Assembly: GCA_963277665.1 (NCBI GenBank)
Contig: OY728143.1
Location: 232,987,591-233,051,590, forward strand
Direction: 5' to 3'
From: Viscum album
Taxonomy: Eukaryota; Streptophyta; Magnoliopsida; Santalales; Viscaceae
DNA length: 64,000 nucleotides
In this document: in pieces, positions 1-12,365 of the stretch
Layout: each line of letters starts with the position of its first letter
Position numbering within the stretch: position 1 is the stretch's first letter
Translations under genes and position numbers: made by a program
The notes under the pieces: model-generated
Databases searched by the model: none
What the model saw: the letters and a program-made list of their open reading frames with translations, nothing else
What the model was told of the DNA's origin: nothing

Positions 1-1024
1 TTATTATATCATAATGGAGTTAATGAATAAGTTTATTAGAGGAAATACCACCCTTAACAAATATTACTGTTCATTTTAATCTGAATCCAACCCCACTATG
101 ATAACTACTCTTTTATATGTATACCAAATTAGATGAACCATCCATGATTTAGATATTGAAAACCCATATATCATCATCTTTTATTTCCTCCTAAAAATAA
201 AATCCAATTTCATTATAGTAAAATTAGTGGAAATATCCATCATCATAATAATTTTTTCTCATATATAAAAAAATTCCTCATCATAATGGTATCTACTAAA
301 AAACTGGAAGTCATCAATTATGAATATAATACAATTGATTTCCCAAGAACTAAAAAATTGAAATTTAATTTCAAAAAATCACTATTCTTTTTCGAAACCC
401 TAGAAATGTTCTATGGAACATCATTAATACATCACCAATTATATAGTCAATAAATTTTAAAATCGAATTACACAATTTACAATCATCATATTCCATAATA
501 ATTAATCCAATTATTCCCATGTAACAACACAACCATAGCCCAACCCCAAGGGTAATGTAAGGGTAATTGCACATTGATCTGGAAATAAAATATCAAAATC
601 ACATGATGAATCATTTAGATCCCATTAACATGATGAAAGAAAGAAAATTAAAAAGAAAAAAGACTATAAAAACACTTAATGACACGCCATCACCTATTTC
701 CCTCACTATAAAGATCCTAATTCCTTTTAGTCAGACCATTACATTGACTAAAAATTTCATTTAAATGGATTCTGAAATTATTTACATATTTAAATCTGAT
801 AATTTATATATCCCCCTCTGATTATATTAATCATACCCATATGTATATATCATGTCATATGAAATTTTATATTTATAAGAGATATCATAGGACCATTGGA
901 ATCTATTCAAATCAATTGTACAATACCAATAAGTAAATGATATAGGGACCTTTATGGTTCCACGAAAAATAGGGATTTTTAAAATTGACTATGCTCTAAT
1001 TGACCTTGTAGCCTTGGTAATTAT
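1..1024. other. AT-rich left flank, no gene seen
   Basis: Very AT-rich DNA left of the duplicated unit. Two short ORFs (371-574 on -, 567-764 on +) show no motif and look like chance. Because decayed Athila/Tat pol starts just to the right on the + strand, this stretch may be the ruined gag/protease end of the same element, but I could not recognise it. Confidence 0.5.
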
Positions 1025-2099
1025 TACACTCAAATATATATTGTATAACATTGGTATATGTCTCATCCACCCAATAAGTTAGTTACCATATTATCCAATT
1101 TAATCACAACAAGTCTTAATATAATAATTGAGGATATTATTTTCTAGGCTAATGATATTATATTCCAAGATGATTTATGTTTCCATGACATATAAGGTGA
1201 TATTTCTACATTTTGAACTCAATTGTTTCTTCAAATACTATTCATAATGTCACATTGAATATAAATTTATATTAATTCTGACATATTAGATATGTTAATT
1301 TTTGACCAACTGGTTATGTTCAAAAAATTTATAGCCTTGTGGTACCCATTTCAGGATAAATCTATATTTTCAGTCAATTATTATAAATAATCATCAAGGA
1401 AATGATTAAACATTGTTTATCCATGATTTTATTGTGTTAATGATTGATTATTTATTGAAAATTAACCCATCATTAACTGAATTGTAAATAGAGAAGTTAA
1501 TGTTTCCCTTCAATTTATAAACTACATTGATTTATAGTTTCTAAGAAACAATCTTGAATACCATCTCACATTTTTTTCTCTATAGGTCTACCTTGGACAA
1601 AACTAAGAAAAAAAATCATAACAAAATTGATGAACATTCCATATTCTTATGTTATGTAGCCCATTAAAGAAATATTAAACTTATATAAAACATATTTATA
1701 TACACTTGAAGTAGAATTCAATTTCCATGATCCCTCATCCCAAATTATTATATCTAATGATCTTTTTGAAAGAAAAGATTCTAAACATAATCAGGTATTA
1801 GAGTAAATAATATCCATATGTTATACCCTAGATGACATATGAGGCATCAAACCTACAATTTCAATTCATCATATCCATCATGAATAATCAAAAAAACAAA
1901 TCAGGAAACCTAAGAGAAAACACAATCCACTCATAGTGGATATATTTACAAAAGAGTTTAAAAAGCCTCACTAACCTGGTATTATCCACCCAATATCTGA
2001 TAGAGAAAGGGGTAGTATGATTAAATTTATACTTTTGTGTGTTGGAAAAAATTTAGTCACAAATAATCATTGAAATTATGTCATAACATGGGTGATAAA

Positions 2100-3083
2100 A
2101 ATGGTTTTTGAGTATCAATTATTGAAAAATGATTTCTTATACATGAAAATATCAATACCCACTTCCATTCCTTTATCAGATTCTTGAAATATTAGATAGA
2201 ACGTCAATTTTTTTATTTCTTGATGGATACAATGGATACATATAAATCCAAGTCACCCTGAAATACAAACAAAAATCTATATTAATTTACCCCTTTAGAA
2301 TATACGCATATATGAGAATTCCATTTTGAGATTCAAAACTTCATATAAAATACCATTGTTGTATTTTTTGTATATTTTATAAATTCATTGTTCATTTCTT
2401 GGTAGAATTAATTGGTGAATTTACCATTTATGGAGACTAATTTCAGTCCTATATGCATTAACTCTCTATGGTCCTAAAAAACATTTCTACTGAAACCTTC
2501 TACATTATTTTTATAAATTTCACTAAACCGTTGATAATAGAATTATTGTAGGGGAAAATATTTTACAATAGGAATTTCATGTTCACTTGGGTAAGATTGA
2601 GTTTCTCCAATTACTTCCTAAAACCCTAGAAATTGAAGATATACTATCATTACATGGTCATGAAGATTTATATACACAAATTTTCAAGTCTATAAATGTA
2701 ATTTCCCTCCCACTCACAAGGATTCTGATGAATTTCATTATATTCCATTATGTTGAGGCCCTCAAGAGACCCATTGTTGGCCTGGATGAGGTTATTAAAT
2801 ATTACATGATAATACAACCCCCTTATTTTTCCTTACCATTCAAATTCATGTATATTATTTTAATATGAACTTTGGATCCATTATTAGTAAAATATGAGAA
2901 ATAATTCCACATTTCATTAATTATATCTCAAAAACATATGAGGAAACTCAATACATTTACACTTTAACAAAAAAGTGACTTTTAGTTATGTTTTTTCCAT
3001 GGATAAATTTTTTCCAATATCTTAGATTTTAAAATAATCATCTTTATAGACTATCCATAACTATATTAATTTCTCAACATAAT
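2100..3083 (+). pseudogene. Decayed Athila/Tat-type pol, RT to RNase H (copy A, 5' part)
   Basis: Conceptual translation, with many stops and shifts, recovers an ordered series of Ty3/gypsy reverse transcriptase landmarks. FLFLDGYNGYI at 2210-2242 is the motif-A region with its aspartate. GEFTIYGD at 2414-2437 is the catalytic-box region, where the aspartate pair has decayed. The open stretch 2587-2868 covers the RT thumb and start of RNase H (it ends ...QPPYFSLPFKFMY). FKIIIFID at 3028-3051 lies inside RNase H. The wording of these motifs fits the Athila/Tat (non-chromodomain) branch of plant gypsy elements. The reading is cut at 3083 by the Tekay insertion and resumes at 14748. No function is expected. 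Confidence 0.8.
3079..3083. repeat. Target-site duplication ATAAT, left
   Basis: ATAAT directly before the TGTCACG end of the Tekay element, repeated exactly at 14743-14747. The empty site in copy B reads AAAAT at 26849-26853, one mismatch from it. Confidence 0.93.
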
Positions 3084-4067
3084 TGTCACGACCCGACCTC
3101 GGGGCCCGTGCCGTGACTACCCCAAGCCCGCCTTCCATAGGCCAGGGGCTGGCGACTAGCACCAAGGCGTAAAATCCCGGTAAACAGGGAAGGCATTGAC
3201 TTTATAAGTAACAACCACCACAGAGTCAGCAAGCGGAAAGTAACTACAAAGTGCAGAAAAGTAAAGGGGGCCGGAATACAAGCCCAACTGAAAGTACAAC
3301 TAAAAAGGAAAAGAACAGCAACTGAAGAAAAGACGGCGGCCTCGTGTCGTCCACTGGCAATCCCACCTGAAGGGTGGGTACAGATAGCCTCCAGGCTCCT
3401 CGGGTCCCACGTCCTCTCCGAGCACGTCCCGCCCAGTGGTCCGTCTCCAGGTACCGTCCTGCTCCACGTCACAACCGAGATCAGCGCTGTCCGTCGTCTG
3501 CATCCAACACAACAAGGTGCGGGCATAGCCCGTGCAGGGGTGAGTATAAACTACTCAGTAAGGACCCCGAGACCCCCGAAGGTCTCCCGAAATCCACAAA
3601 GGATATAGCACAAAAGAAAGGGGAAACCACGAAGAAACAACTGACTCGACTTAGGTATATGCCCATACATATACCTAAGTCCCCATTTCTAGCTCTGCTC
3701 TCGAGCTCATGGTCAACTCGATCCACATAGGAAAGCAAGACTCAAATCCACCAGGGAGAGTAAATAGTAAATAGTAAATCCACATAAAATAGTTCAACAC
3801 AATCCACAAAGGAGAGTAACATAAGATTCAGCTCAACCAGGTATACTTTTTCAGATGACGTCAAAGATGATCACTGATCCATCTAAGTCGTCGGACCCAC
3901 GAAGGATCGATAGGTACTAACCTCGGCAATGACCCACACAGGATCGGGCCCACACAGGACCTATAGCAATGGCTCACACAGAACCGTAAGAGATGACCCA
4001 CATAGGATCGGGCCCACACAAGACCTGTAGCACTGATCCACGTAGGATCGCTGAGTGCAGTAGTCGA

Positions 4068-4170
4068 CGCAGTCCACAGAGGATCTCTGCACAGTCGTCG
4101 CCGCAGTCCACGAAGGATCTCTGCTCTGTCGTCGTCGCAGTCCACGGAGGATCTCTGCTCTGTCGTCGAA
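4068..4170 (-). repeat. ~36-bp triplicate in the 3' LTR
   Basis: Three imperfect copies of a unit like CGCAGTCCACGGAGGATCTC plus about 16 bp. A related run of GGATCGGGCCCACACAGGAC segments lies just before it (3925-4030). Both are also present in the 5' LTR. Confidence 0.7.
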
Positions 4171-5715
4171 GTCACAGCCAGCGCTAGGGTTCCCGCACAC
4201 AGCGATCTCGTTTAGGAGGGTCTTCTCCACGATCCGAGAGGCTGATACATCAACTGACACGTAGTCCGAAGTTGATGTATCCAAAAGTTCCGTATCGACA
4301 ACAGGATCTCAACGCAACAGACGGCGCGTCAATCGGACGCCCGGTCTGAGAGTTATTGGCATTTTCGTCCCAGGGGCCCGGTTGGTTTTTAGGGCAAAAC
4401 CAACCCGACTGTACTCCGCCTGTGTCCGATCCTCGGGCAGAGTATGCCAAAAGTTCCGTCTCACTTAGAGGAAACTACCACAGCTGACGGTACGTCGATC
4501 GGACGTTCGTAGCTCAAGTTATGAGCGTTTCCGCTCCGAGGGCCCGATTGGTTTCGTGTACGAACCAACCCGGCCGAACACAAAGTCTTCTGAAACCTTG
4601 AGTGTAATATACCGAAACGACCGTATCGATCCAAGGATCGCGTAGCTGCTGACGGTTCGTCAATCGGAGGTCCTAGGCCCAAGATATGGGCAAAAGACCG
4701 AAGAGGGCCCGAAAACGGGGGTTCTGGGCCCGGGGCGACCCGGCCCGAACCCCCCCCCCCCCTGGGGGTCGGCCGAACCGGGTCGACCCAAACCGGGTCG
4801 ACCCGACCCGGCCTGGGTGCGGCCCGGCCGCCGGACCGGCCGGCTCGACCTCGGCCGAGCGGCCAAGGGGCGCCGCGGGTTTGACCCGCGGCTTAGGTGG
4901 AACGCGGCCCGCGCGGGCCGCGTGTTGGGTGGCCGGACCGCGGACGCGGTCCGGCGGTTCGCCGCCGCCGTGGCTGAGCCGCAGCGGATCCTCCGGCGGC
5001 GCGCCGGGCATCGCCGGCGACCCGCGCCGCCGCCGCCTTCCGCGGGCCGCCGGAGTTGCTCCGGTGGCCCGATTCCTCTCCCGTCTGCGCCGTTGCTCCT
5101 CCCGGGGCCGATCTTCACTGCGGGATCAACGGATCGCCCTTGCCGCACGGTTCGTCGTCGCTTGCCAAAACCGCACACGAAAAGGATCGGCGGAGGGTTG
5201 TCGGGTCTTGTTCGTTAGACCCGCACCCTCCTCGTTAGTCATAAACAACGGGAGAAAGGGGCTACAACAATTTTTAATCAAGATAAAAATTGTTCACTTC
5301 TTTTTCTTTTAAACGGAAATTCAATTTTAATTAATTGAAAATATTCATGCCGGTTCTTTATTCAAAAAGAAATAAAAACACGGGAATGAATCATCAAGAA
5401 TTAAATCCCTACCTTGTCGTCGTCGTCGGACGAGAGGTCGTCGCGGATTTGGTGATCGTCGTGGAAGAGAGGCTCGTCGCACCGCGGAAAGGAGTCGCGC
5501 CGACGATCTCCGGATCAAGATCAAACGAATTTAATTAATTTAAATCCGTTGATATCGAATTATAAAAAGGGAGAATTTAGAAGATTCGATTCTCACCTTT
5601 AACCGCCGATCGTAGGTTTTCCGCGGAAGAAGAAGCGCCGAAGAAGAAGAAGGTCGCGGAAAAAGTTTGTCGACGTCGCGGATCACAGTGTGCGTCGTCG
5701 AATTTTGGTTCCGGC

Positions 5716-5760
5716 GTTCTTCGCGTTCTTCGCGTTCTTCGTGTTCTTCGTGTTCTTCGC
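5716..5760 (-). repeat. 9-bp minisatellite (GTTCTTCGC)x5 in the 3' LTR
   Basis: Five head-to-tail 9-mers; two have CGT in place of CGC. The same number of units occurs in the other LTR. Confidence 0.9.
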
Positions 5761-6476
5761 GGGGAGGGTGGAGGCCCAGAGAATAAAGAGTAATCCTCCA
5801 AAATAGACACGTTGGTCTATTTTATTAATTCGCCAACGAACGCAAACGCGTAAGTAACGACCCATTAAATTCGTTGAATTAATTCAACGAATGAAACAGC
5901 CCATTTAATTCACGAAATAAACCGCCCAATTAAATGGTCTGTTAAGAAATTAAAGAAAACACGCTGGTTGACTTTTCAGTTACTTTGACGGGTTTTCGCG
6001 GGTGCGTTACATAGCGAAAGAAACGGCGGGGCTCATGCGGGCCCCACCTCACAAATATCCTACCAAGGGGTAGGGTTTTTCCAGATAGCACCCTATCCGC
6101 TTTAACTCAGATCAAGTGGCTTCCAAGCGGCTTAAGTGAAATAAAATAAAGTTGTCGCACAACCTTTATTTTATTTCCGACTTAAAGCCCAAAATTTTAA
6201 AAACCACGGTTGAGCAAACGCAACTCCGGAAGAGGCGTTTCTAAGAAAATGCCGGCACTGCGATTTCATCGGTGCCCTCAGAATTCGATTCCGGGAACCG
6301 GTTCAAAAGATAGAAAAACCCGCTCGTCCGTTCACTGAACGTACCCGAGCCAAACTTCGGAAATTGATTCCGGGCACACCGGGCCTCGGAATCAGGTGCT
6401 GTCTGAAGTTGCGCTCTTGAAAAATTCCATAGAAAATTAAGAAAAAAAAATTCCTTGAAATTTTCGGGTCTTTACA

Positions 6477-6489
6477 TTACTCCCACCTC
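6477..6489 (-). promoter_or_regulatory. Polypurine tract
   Basis: On the - strand GAGGTGGGAGTAA abuts the start of the 3' LTR. It is the purine-rich primer site for plus-strand DNA synthesis, in the expected place. Confidence 0.8.
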
Positions 6490-6523
6490 AGGGCTTTAAG
6501 TCCCCGTAAAGATACATCAAAAA

Positions 6524-9500
6524 CTAGGGGAACAAATGGGGGTACTGAGCACGCATCTGAGCCTCCCGCTCCCAAGTGCTCTCCTGGAGGTTCCCGTGCT
6601 GCCATCTGACGCACACAAGAGGAATCGACCGCCCACGTAGGACCCGCTCCTGTCGATCCTCGATCTCCACTGGGACCTCCGCAAAAGTCGCCCCATCATC
6701 CACGTCCAGCTCCCCAAAGTCGATGATGTGTGTCGGGTCGTGCACGTATCTCCTCAGCTGAGACACGTGGAAGACGTCGTGCACCCGGTGCAACTGAGGT
6801 GGTAGAGCCAGGCGATAAGCCACCTCTCCTATCCTGCTGAGGACCTGGAAAGGCCCGATGAAGCATGGAGACAACTTGCCGCCTCGGCCAAATCTCCGTA
6901 AACCACGTCGAGGTGAGACACGCAAAAAGACGTGGTCGCCATCCTCGAACTCTAGTGGCCTCCGCCTCCTGTCAGCATATGACTTCTGTCGGCTCTGAGC
7001 TGTCCTCATCCTCTCCTGGATGATATGGACCTTCTCTGTCGTGGCTCGGACCATCTCTGGTCCCACGAGTGCTGACTCCCCAGGGTCTGTCCAGCACAAC
7101 GGTGATCTGCAGGGTCTGTCGTACAACGCCTCGTATGGTGCCATCCCGATGGTGGAGTGGTAGCTGTTGTTGTACGCGAACTCCACCAAGGGTAGGTGGT
7201 CCTCCCAGCTGCGACCAAAGTCGAGAACACATGCACGGAGCATGTCCTCGAGTGTCTGTATGGTCCTCTCAGTCTGACCATCCGTCTGAGGGTGGAAGGC
7301 TGTGCTCAGATGGAGCCGCGTCCCGAACGCCTCCTGCAACCCCTTCCAAAGCCGGGAAGTGAAACGAGCATCTCGATCGGAGACGATAGACGATGGCACA
7401 CCGTGAAGCCGTATGATCTCCTGGACGTAAAGACGTCCCAAGCTCTCCACTGAGCCCTGCTCTCTGATGGGTAAGAAGTGTGCCGACTTGGTGAGTCGGT
7501 CGACAATCACCCAAATGGAGTCGTGACCTCTGGAAGTGCGTGGAAGTCCAGTCACGAAGTCCATAGATATGTCGTCCCACTTCCACTCCGGGACCTCCAA
7601 GGGCTGTACCAAGCCTGCTGGTACCTGATGCTCTGCCTTCACCTGCTGGCAGGTGAGGCATCGTGAAACGAACTCTGCCACAGCTTTCTTCATGCCCCGG
7701 CCACCAGTGCCGTCGTCTGAGATCCTGCTACATCTTCGCCACTCCGGGATGCACCGCCAAGGGAGAAGTGAGAAACTCTCTCAGCACCTCCTCTCGTAAA
7801 GCGACTGGTACGAAGGTACGTCCTCTGAAAAGGATGTCGTGCTCTGCTCCAAGGGAGAAGCCATCAGGCGCCTGACCTGAGGATATCAGTACACGCCGGG
7901 TCTCACAGTCAGTGTCCCCACGCTGAGCCTCTCTGACCCGCTGTAGAAGTGGAGGAGAGACTGTGAGAGACTGACGAAAGGCTGCTCCGTCTCTATCCAC
8001 GAAGGATATCTGTAAGGAGGCTAGCTGCTCCGTCGCCTCCTCAAGTAGCTGAATGCCCGTCCTCCTGCTGAGGGCATCGGCTACCACGTTCCCCTTCCCA
8101 GGAGTATAGACTATCTCAAAGTCATAGTCCTGGAGGAACTCAAGCCATCTCCGCTATCTCAGGTTCAGGTCCTTCTGAGAGAAGATATACCTGAGACTCT
8201 GGTGGTCAGAAAAGACTGTGAAGCGCTCGCCCATCAGATAGTGCCACCAAGTCTTCAGAGCGAAGACCACTGCTGCTAACTCCAGGTCATGAGTGGCGTA
8301 GTTCTGCTCATGCGGCCTCAACTGATGTGATCCGTAGGCGATCACGGCCCGCTCCTGCATCAGGACTCACCCGAGTCCAGTCCCTGATGCATCGCAGTAA
8401 ACTACGTATCCAACTCCCTCCTCAGGCAACCTCAAGATAGGTGCGCTGGTCAATCTCAGTCTCAGCTCCTGGAAGCTCTGCTGACATCTGTCTGACCACA
8501 CAAAGGGTTTCCCCTTCTTTGTCAAGGCTGAGAGTGGTGCCGCAACTCTGGAGAAGTCTGGCACAAATCTCCGATAGTATCCGGCTAGGCCCAAGAAGCT
8601 CCGCACCTCCGTCACGCTCCTGGGTGGCTCCCAAGCTAGCACTGCCTCGATCGTCGCGGGATCCACTGCAACTCCCGCCTCAGATATGACGTGCCCCAAG
8701 AAGTGGACCTCACGTAACCAGAACTGGAACTTTGAGAGCTTTCCATAAAGCTGGTGCTCTCGGAGTGTGTCTAGCACAACTCGCAGGTGGTAGGCATGCT
8801 CCTCCTCAGTCGTCGAGTATACCAAAATGTCGTCAATGAAGACCACGACAAATCGGTCGAGGTATGGCTGGAAGATCCTGTTCATGAGGCTCATGAACAC
8901 TGCTGGAGCATTGGTTACGCCGAACGGCATAACCAAGAACTCATAATGGCCATACCGACACCTGAAGGCCGTCTTCTGCACGTCCTCGTCTCGAACTCTG
9001 AGCTGATGATAGCCTGACCGGAGGTCTATCTTCGAGAACCACCACGCTCCCTTGAGCTGGTCGAAGAGGTCATCAATCCGTGGCAGCGGATACTTGTTCC
9101 TCACTGTCACCTGGTTCAGGCGACGATAGTCGACACACAGTCGCAAGCTCCCGTCCGCCTTCTTGGCGAACAATATCGGGGAAGCCCAGGGTGAAACACT
9201 GGGTCGGATAAACCCCTTGCTCTGCAAGTCCTCCAACTGTACCCGCAGCTCTCGAAGCTCGGCGGGGGCCATCCGATATGCTGGAGTAGATATCGGGGCT
9301 GTCCCGGGGCACAAGTCGATGTAAAAGTCTACCTCTCTACGAGGAGGTAGCCCTGGAACGTCGTCGGGAAAGACGTCCACGTACTGGTCCACCACTGCAG
9401 GAAAAACTGGACTCCGCACGTCCACTGCTCCTAGGATGAGGCTAGCCAACTGATGAGAGATGGGCTGCACTCTCCTCCGCGGAAGTCCATCCTGTGCTGC

Positions 9501-9692
9501 AAAGGTTCCCTTCTCGCCGGTGAAGGTAAACCTGCTCCCGTCGGTGCGAACACATCGCACCTTGCGCCTAAAACAGTCGATCTGGGCATGAACCGTGGAT
9601 AGCCAATCCATGCCCAAGATGACGTCGTAACGCCTCGACGCCGCTACAAGGAGATCCCAGCCGAAGCTCTCGCCTCCTAGAGTAAGCTCACA
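6524..9692 (-). pseudogene. pol: Broken pol of the Tekay-like element (RT, RNase H, integrase, chromodomain)
   Basis: Same frame as gag. The RT stretch (9617-8370) has motif [12 protein letters not shown] (aspartate at residue 198 counted from 9617) and the catalytic FIDDILVYS at residues 260-268. RNase H begins near YCDASG (residue 409). Breaks: TGA at 8367-8369, TAG at 8154-8156 (both in RNase H), TAG at 7728-7730 near the integrase zinc finger, and a one-base gain in the run of four C at 7695-7698 that changes frame. From 7693 to the stop at 6524 the integrase is intact: catalytic D45, D106 and E142 in DD(35)E spacing, then a GPF module and a chromodomain-like tail (residues about 338-389, ending YPHLFP) that in this clade targets chromatin. 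It cannot make a full polyprotein. Confidence 0.92.
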
Positions 9693-11036
9693 CTACCGGC
9701 ACCAGTGCGTAATCATCGAGTCTTCTCCCGTAGGAGTCTCTAGCCGTAAGGATCGAGCCAACGGCTCAGTCGGAATCTCCGAGCTCTGAACAAGGGCAGA
9801 GGCTATGAAAGAGTGACTCGCTCCTGTGTCTATAAGTACTGCAGAAAGGGTGGAATAGACACATATCGTACCTCGAATCATCTCTGGAATGTCGGGGTCG
9901 TAGGCCTCCACTGCCTGGAGCTGGGCCTGTCCCTGCCCACCAGCTCCCTGTGGTCGAGGTGGCCCTCCTGGTGGTGGTGGGGGTAGAGCCTGGAAGCGTC
10001 GCCCACCACCCGCTGCTCGGCCAGCTCCTCTGCCTCGTCCGCCTCCTCCCTGCGGACCGCCACGGTCGACCCTCTGCCTCTGCCTGGGTGGCCCCTCCAC
10101 TGTCTGCTGCTCCTCTGATCGGCGAGTCGGGCAGTCACGAGCCATGTGACCCTGCCCGCCGCAGGAGTAGCACAGCCTGCCTCTCGGAAGGCTGGCACTC
10201 CGCTGTGTGCCCCGCACTGCTGAGCCGGTGTCCTGAGGCCGTCTGCGTGGGGGTCTGGTCTGCCTGGACCCGAGAGTCATCTGTCGGCTACCTGCTGCCG
10301 AAGACTCAGCTACATGCCACCCTGCGCTAGGTCTCGCCACTGAAGAAGTCTCTACCAGAAATCTATCGATCAGGAGGGCTCGCTCCAGTACTCCCGCCTG
10401 GGTCGGAATGCTGAGGGAGATCAGCGACGCCCGAATCTCCTGCCGCAAGCCCTGCTCGAAGGTCCGGGCCCTGAAGAAGGGGTCTCGTACCATGTCGGTC
10501 GAGTAGCAAGATAGGTTAGTGAACCTCGCCGCGTACTGAGCGACCGTCATGCTGCCCTGGCGCAGCTGGAGAAGCTCCTGGATGCGCACCGCTCGGAGGG
10601 TGGCCGGGACGAACTCAGAGTGGAAGAGGCTCTCGAAGTCCGTCCAGAGCAAGGATGCCTCATCGTGAACCTGGAGCATCAAGCTCCACCATTGTCCTGA
10701 CGCCGCCTGCAGGAGGCTCGCCGCGAGAATCACCATGAGATCCGCTGGTGTCCTCACTAGCCTAAAGATTCGTACCACCGCCTCTAGCCAGTCCTCGGTG
10801 GCCTGGGGGTCCGCCTCACCGCGAAACCTGGGCGGTCGCTGGCTCTGAAACTCATGCAGTGCCCTGAGGCGACGTGCATCGTCAGCGTCTGGTACTGGTA
10901 GCATCGGTGGCTCGGCGGGTAAAGCTACCGCCGGTGCCACTGCTGGCAAAGGGCCCTGCACCGAGGCCTCGTCGCTCGGTGGGCTGTCGTCGCGCCCTAT
11001 ACTCGGAACCCTAGCTGGCTGTCGTCGCGGGGCCAT
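9693..11036 (-). CDS. gag-pro: gag-protease part of the Tekay-like polyprotein (stopped in protease)
   Basis: 447 residues from the ATG at 11036, chosen because it starts MAPRRQPARVP after the leader; the frame is open upstream to 11093 but that extra piece looks non-coding. Residues about 70-250 form the retrotransposon gag core (RPPRFRGEADP, then helical stretches). A CCHC zinc knuckle, CYSCGGQGHMARDC, is at residues 289-302 (10131-10172) and binds nucleic acid in the virus-like particle. A Gly/Arg/Pro-rich linker follows. The aspartic protease active site DTGAS is at residues 403-407 (9816-9830). The frame ends at an in-frame TAG (9693-9695) inside the protease; downstream the same frame reads straight into RT. 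I take the TAG as a mutation and not a recoding signal, because three more stops follow. Confidence 0.88.
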   Translation of the reverse strand: MAPRRQPARVPSIGRDDSPPSDEASVQGPLPAVAPAVALPAEPPMLPVPDADDARRLRALHEFQSQRPPRFRGEADPQATEDWLEAVVRIFRLVRTPADLMVILAASLLQAASGQWWSLMLQVHDEASLLWTDFESLFHSEFVPATLRAVRIQELLQLRQGSMTVAQYAARFTNLSCYSTDMVRDPFFRARTFEQGLRQEIRASLISLSIPTQAGVLERALLIDRFLVETSSVARPSAGWHVAESSAAGSRQMTLGSRQTRPPRRRPQDTGSAVRGTQRSASLPRGRLCYSCGGQGHMARDCPTRRSEEQQTVEGPPRQRQRVDRGGPQGGGGRGRGAGRAAGGGRRFQALPPPPPGGPPRPQGAGGQGQAQLQAVEAYDPDIPEMIRGTICVYSTLSAVLIDTGASHSFIASALVQSSEIPTEPLARSLRLETPTGEDSMITHWCR

Positions 11037-11070
11037 CCTGAAAAGGAGAACAAGAGCACCACAGTCAGAA

Positions 11071-11176
11071 CAGTATACCTGGTGAGCTGGCACAAGTAAT
11101 CACAAGGAAAACTTGAGACTTTCATGAAGCAGATCAGTATACCTGGTGAGCTGACACAAGTAATCACAAAGAAAAC
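11071..11176 (-). repeat. Direct repeat in the Tekay leader
   Basis: A 42-bp segment at 11071-11112 is repeated at 11135-11176 with about two differences, offset 64 bp. It lies in the untranslated leader between the primer site and gag. Role unknown; such leader repeats can affect packaging or translation, but that is a guess. Confidence 0.75.
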
Positions 11177-11366
11177 ATGAAACACACACGCAATCAATGT
11201 TTTCATGCATTAAGTCTGAAATCAGGAGTCAGGGTCCTGGTGTACGGATACGTCGGCCGCCGCACCAACACTGGGCTCCCTGAACTGATAACCACACTCA
11301 ATACACTAAACACTATTGCTTCATATAGGAAGAAAAGACGATCAGAGTCTGCGGTAGAACCGACCG

Positions 11367-11378
11367 CCTCTGATACCA
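11367..11378 (-). promoter_or_regulatory. Primer-binding site for initiator-Met tRNA
   Basis: On the - strand the sequence reads TGGTATCAGAGG, three bases after the 5' LTR end. It matches the complement of the 3' end of initiator tRNA-Met in 11 of 12 positions. This is the usual plant gypsy/chromovirus primer site, and it fixes the element's orientation. Confidence 0.92.
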
Positions 11379-11496
11379 ATTTGTCACGACCTGACCTCGG
11401 GGCCCGTGCCGTGACTACCCCAAGCCCGCCTTCCATAGGCCAGGGGCTAGCGACTAGCACCAAGGCGTAAAATCCCGGTAAACAGGGAAGGCATTG

Positions 11497-11505
11497 CCTT
11501 TATAA
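11497..11505 (-). promoter_or_regulatory. Possible LTR TATA box
   Basis: On the - strand the sequence reads TTATAAAGG, about 115 bp before the LTR end. That would leave a short R-U5. It is only a motif match; the other LTR has TTATAAAGT at the same place. Confidence 0.3.
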
Positions 11506-12365
11506 GTAACAACCACCACAGAGTCAGCAAGCGGAAAGTAACTACAAAGTGCAAAAAAGTAAAGGGGGCCGGAATACAAGCCCAACTGAAAGTACAACTG
11601 AAAAGGAAAAGAACAGCAACTGAAGAAAAGACGGCGGCCTCGTGTCGTCCACTGGCAATCCCACCTGAAGGGTGGGTACAGATAGCCTCCAGGCTCCTCG
11701 GGTCCCACGTCCGCTTCGAGCACGTCCCGCCCAGTGGTCCGCCTCCAGGTACCGTCCTGCTCCATGCCCCAACCGAGATCAGCGTTGTTCGTCGTCTGCA
11801 TCCAACACAACAAGGTGCGGGCATAGCCCGTGCAGGGGTGAGTATAAACTACTCAGTAAGGACCCCGAGACCCCCGAAGCTCTCCCGAAATCCACAAAGG
11901 ATATAGCACAAAAGAAAGGGGCAACCACGAAGAAACAACTGACTCGACTTAGGTATATGCCCATACATATACCTAAGTCCCAATTTCTAGCTCTGCTCTC
12001 GAGCTCAAGGTCAACTCGATCCACACAGGAAAGCAAGACTCAAATCCACCAGGGAGAGTAAATAGTAAATAGTAAATCCACATAGGATAGTTCAACACAA
12101 TCCACAAAGGAGAGTAACATAAGATTCAGCTCAACCAGGTATACTTTTTCAGATGACGTCAAAGATGATCACTGATCCATCTAAGTCGTCGGACCCACGA
12201 AGGATCGATAGGTACTAACCTCGGCAATGACCCACACAGGATCGGGCCCACACAGGACCTGTAGCAATGGCTCACACAGAACCGTAAGAGATGACCCACA
12301 CAGGATCGGGCCCACACAGGACCTGTAGCACTGATCCACGTAGGATCGCTGAGTGCAGTAGTCGA

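Larger units (their letters stand above)
3084..6476 (-). repeat. 3' LTR of the Tekay-like element
   Basis: 3393 bp. Because the element reads on the - strand, this left copy is its 3' LTR. It carries a GC-rich block near 4680-5230, tandem motifs at 4068-4170 and 5716-5760, and a C-run near 4750. It is about 32 bp longer than the other LTR, mainly from extra C residues and an extra 14-bp AACCGGGTCGACCC unit near 4765-4810. Confidence 0.92.

Noticed and set aside
2587..2868. Independent conserved small gene (also 26339-26638)
   Set aside because: Both match the RT thumb to RNase H part of gypsy pol, are flanked by stops in the same decayed frame, and differ by non-conservative changes.
4660..5312. 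Long overlapping ORFs (up to 208 codons) on both strands in the GC-rich LTR block, also at 12971-13578
   Set aside because: Few stops are expected by chance in such GC-rich DNA. All frames are open, composition is Pro/Arg/Gly noise, and the two LTR copies differ by frame-changing indels.
11367..11378. tRNA-Met gene
   Set aside because: Only the 12 bases complementary to a tRNA end are present, right at an LTR edge: a primer-binding site.
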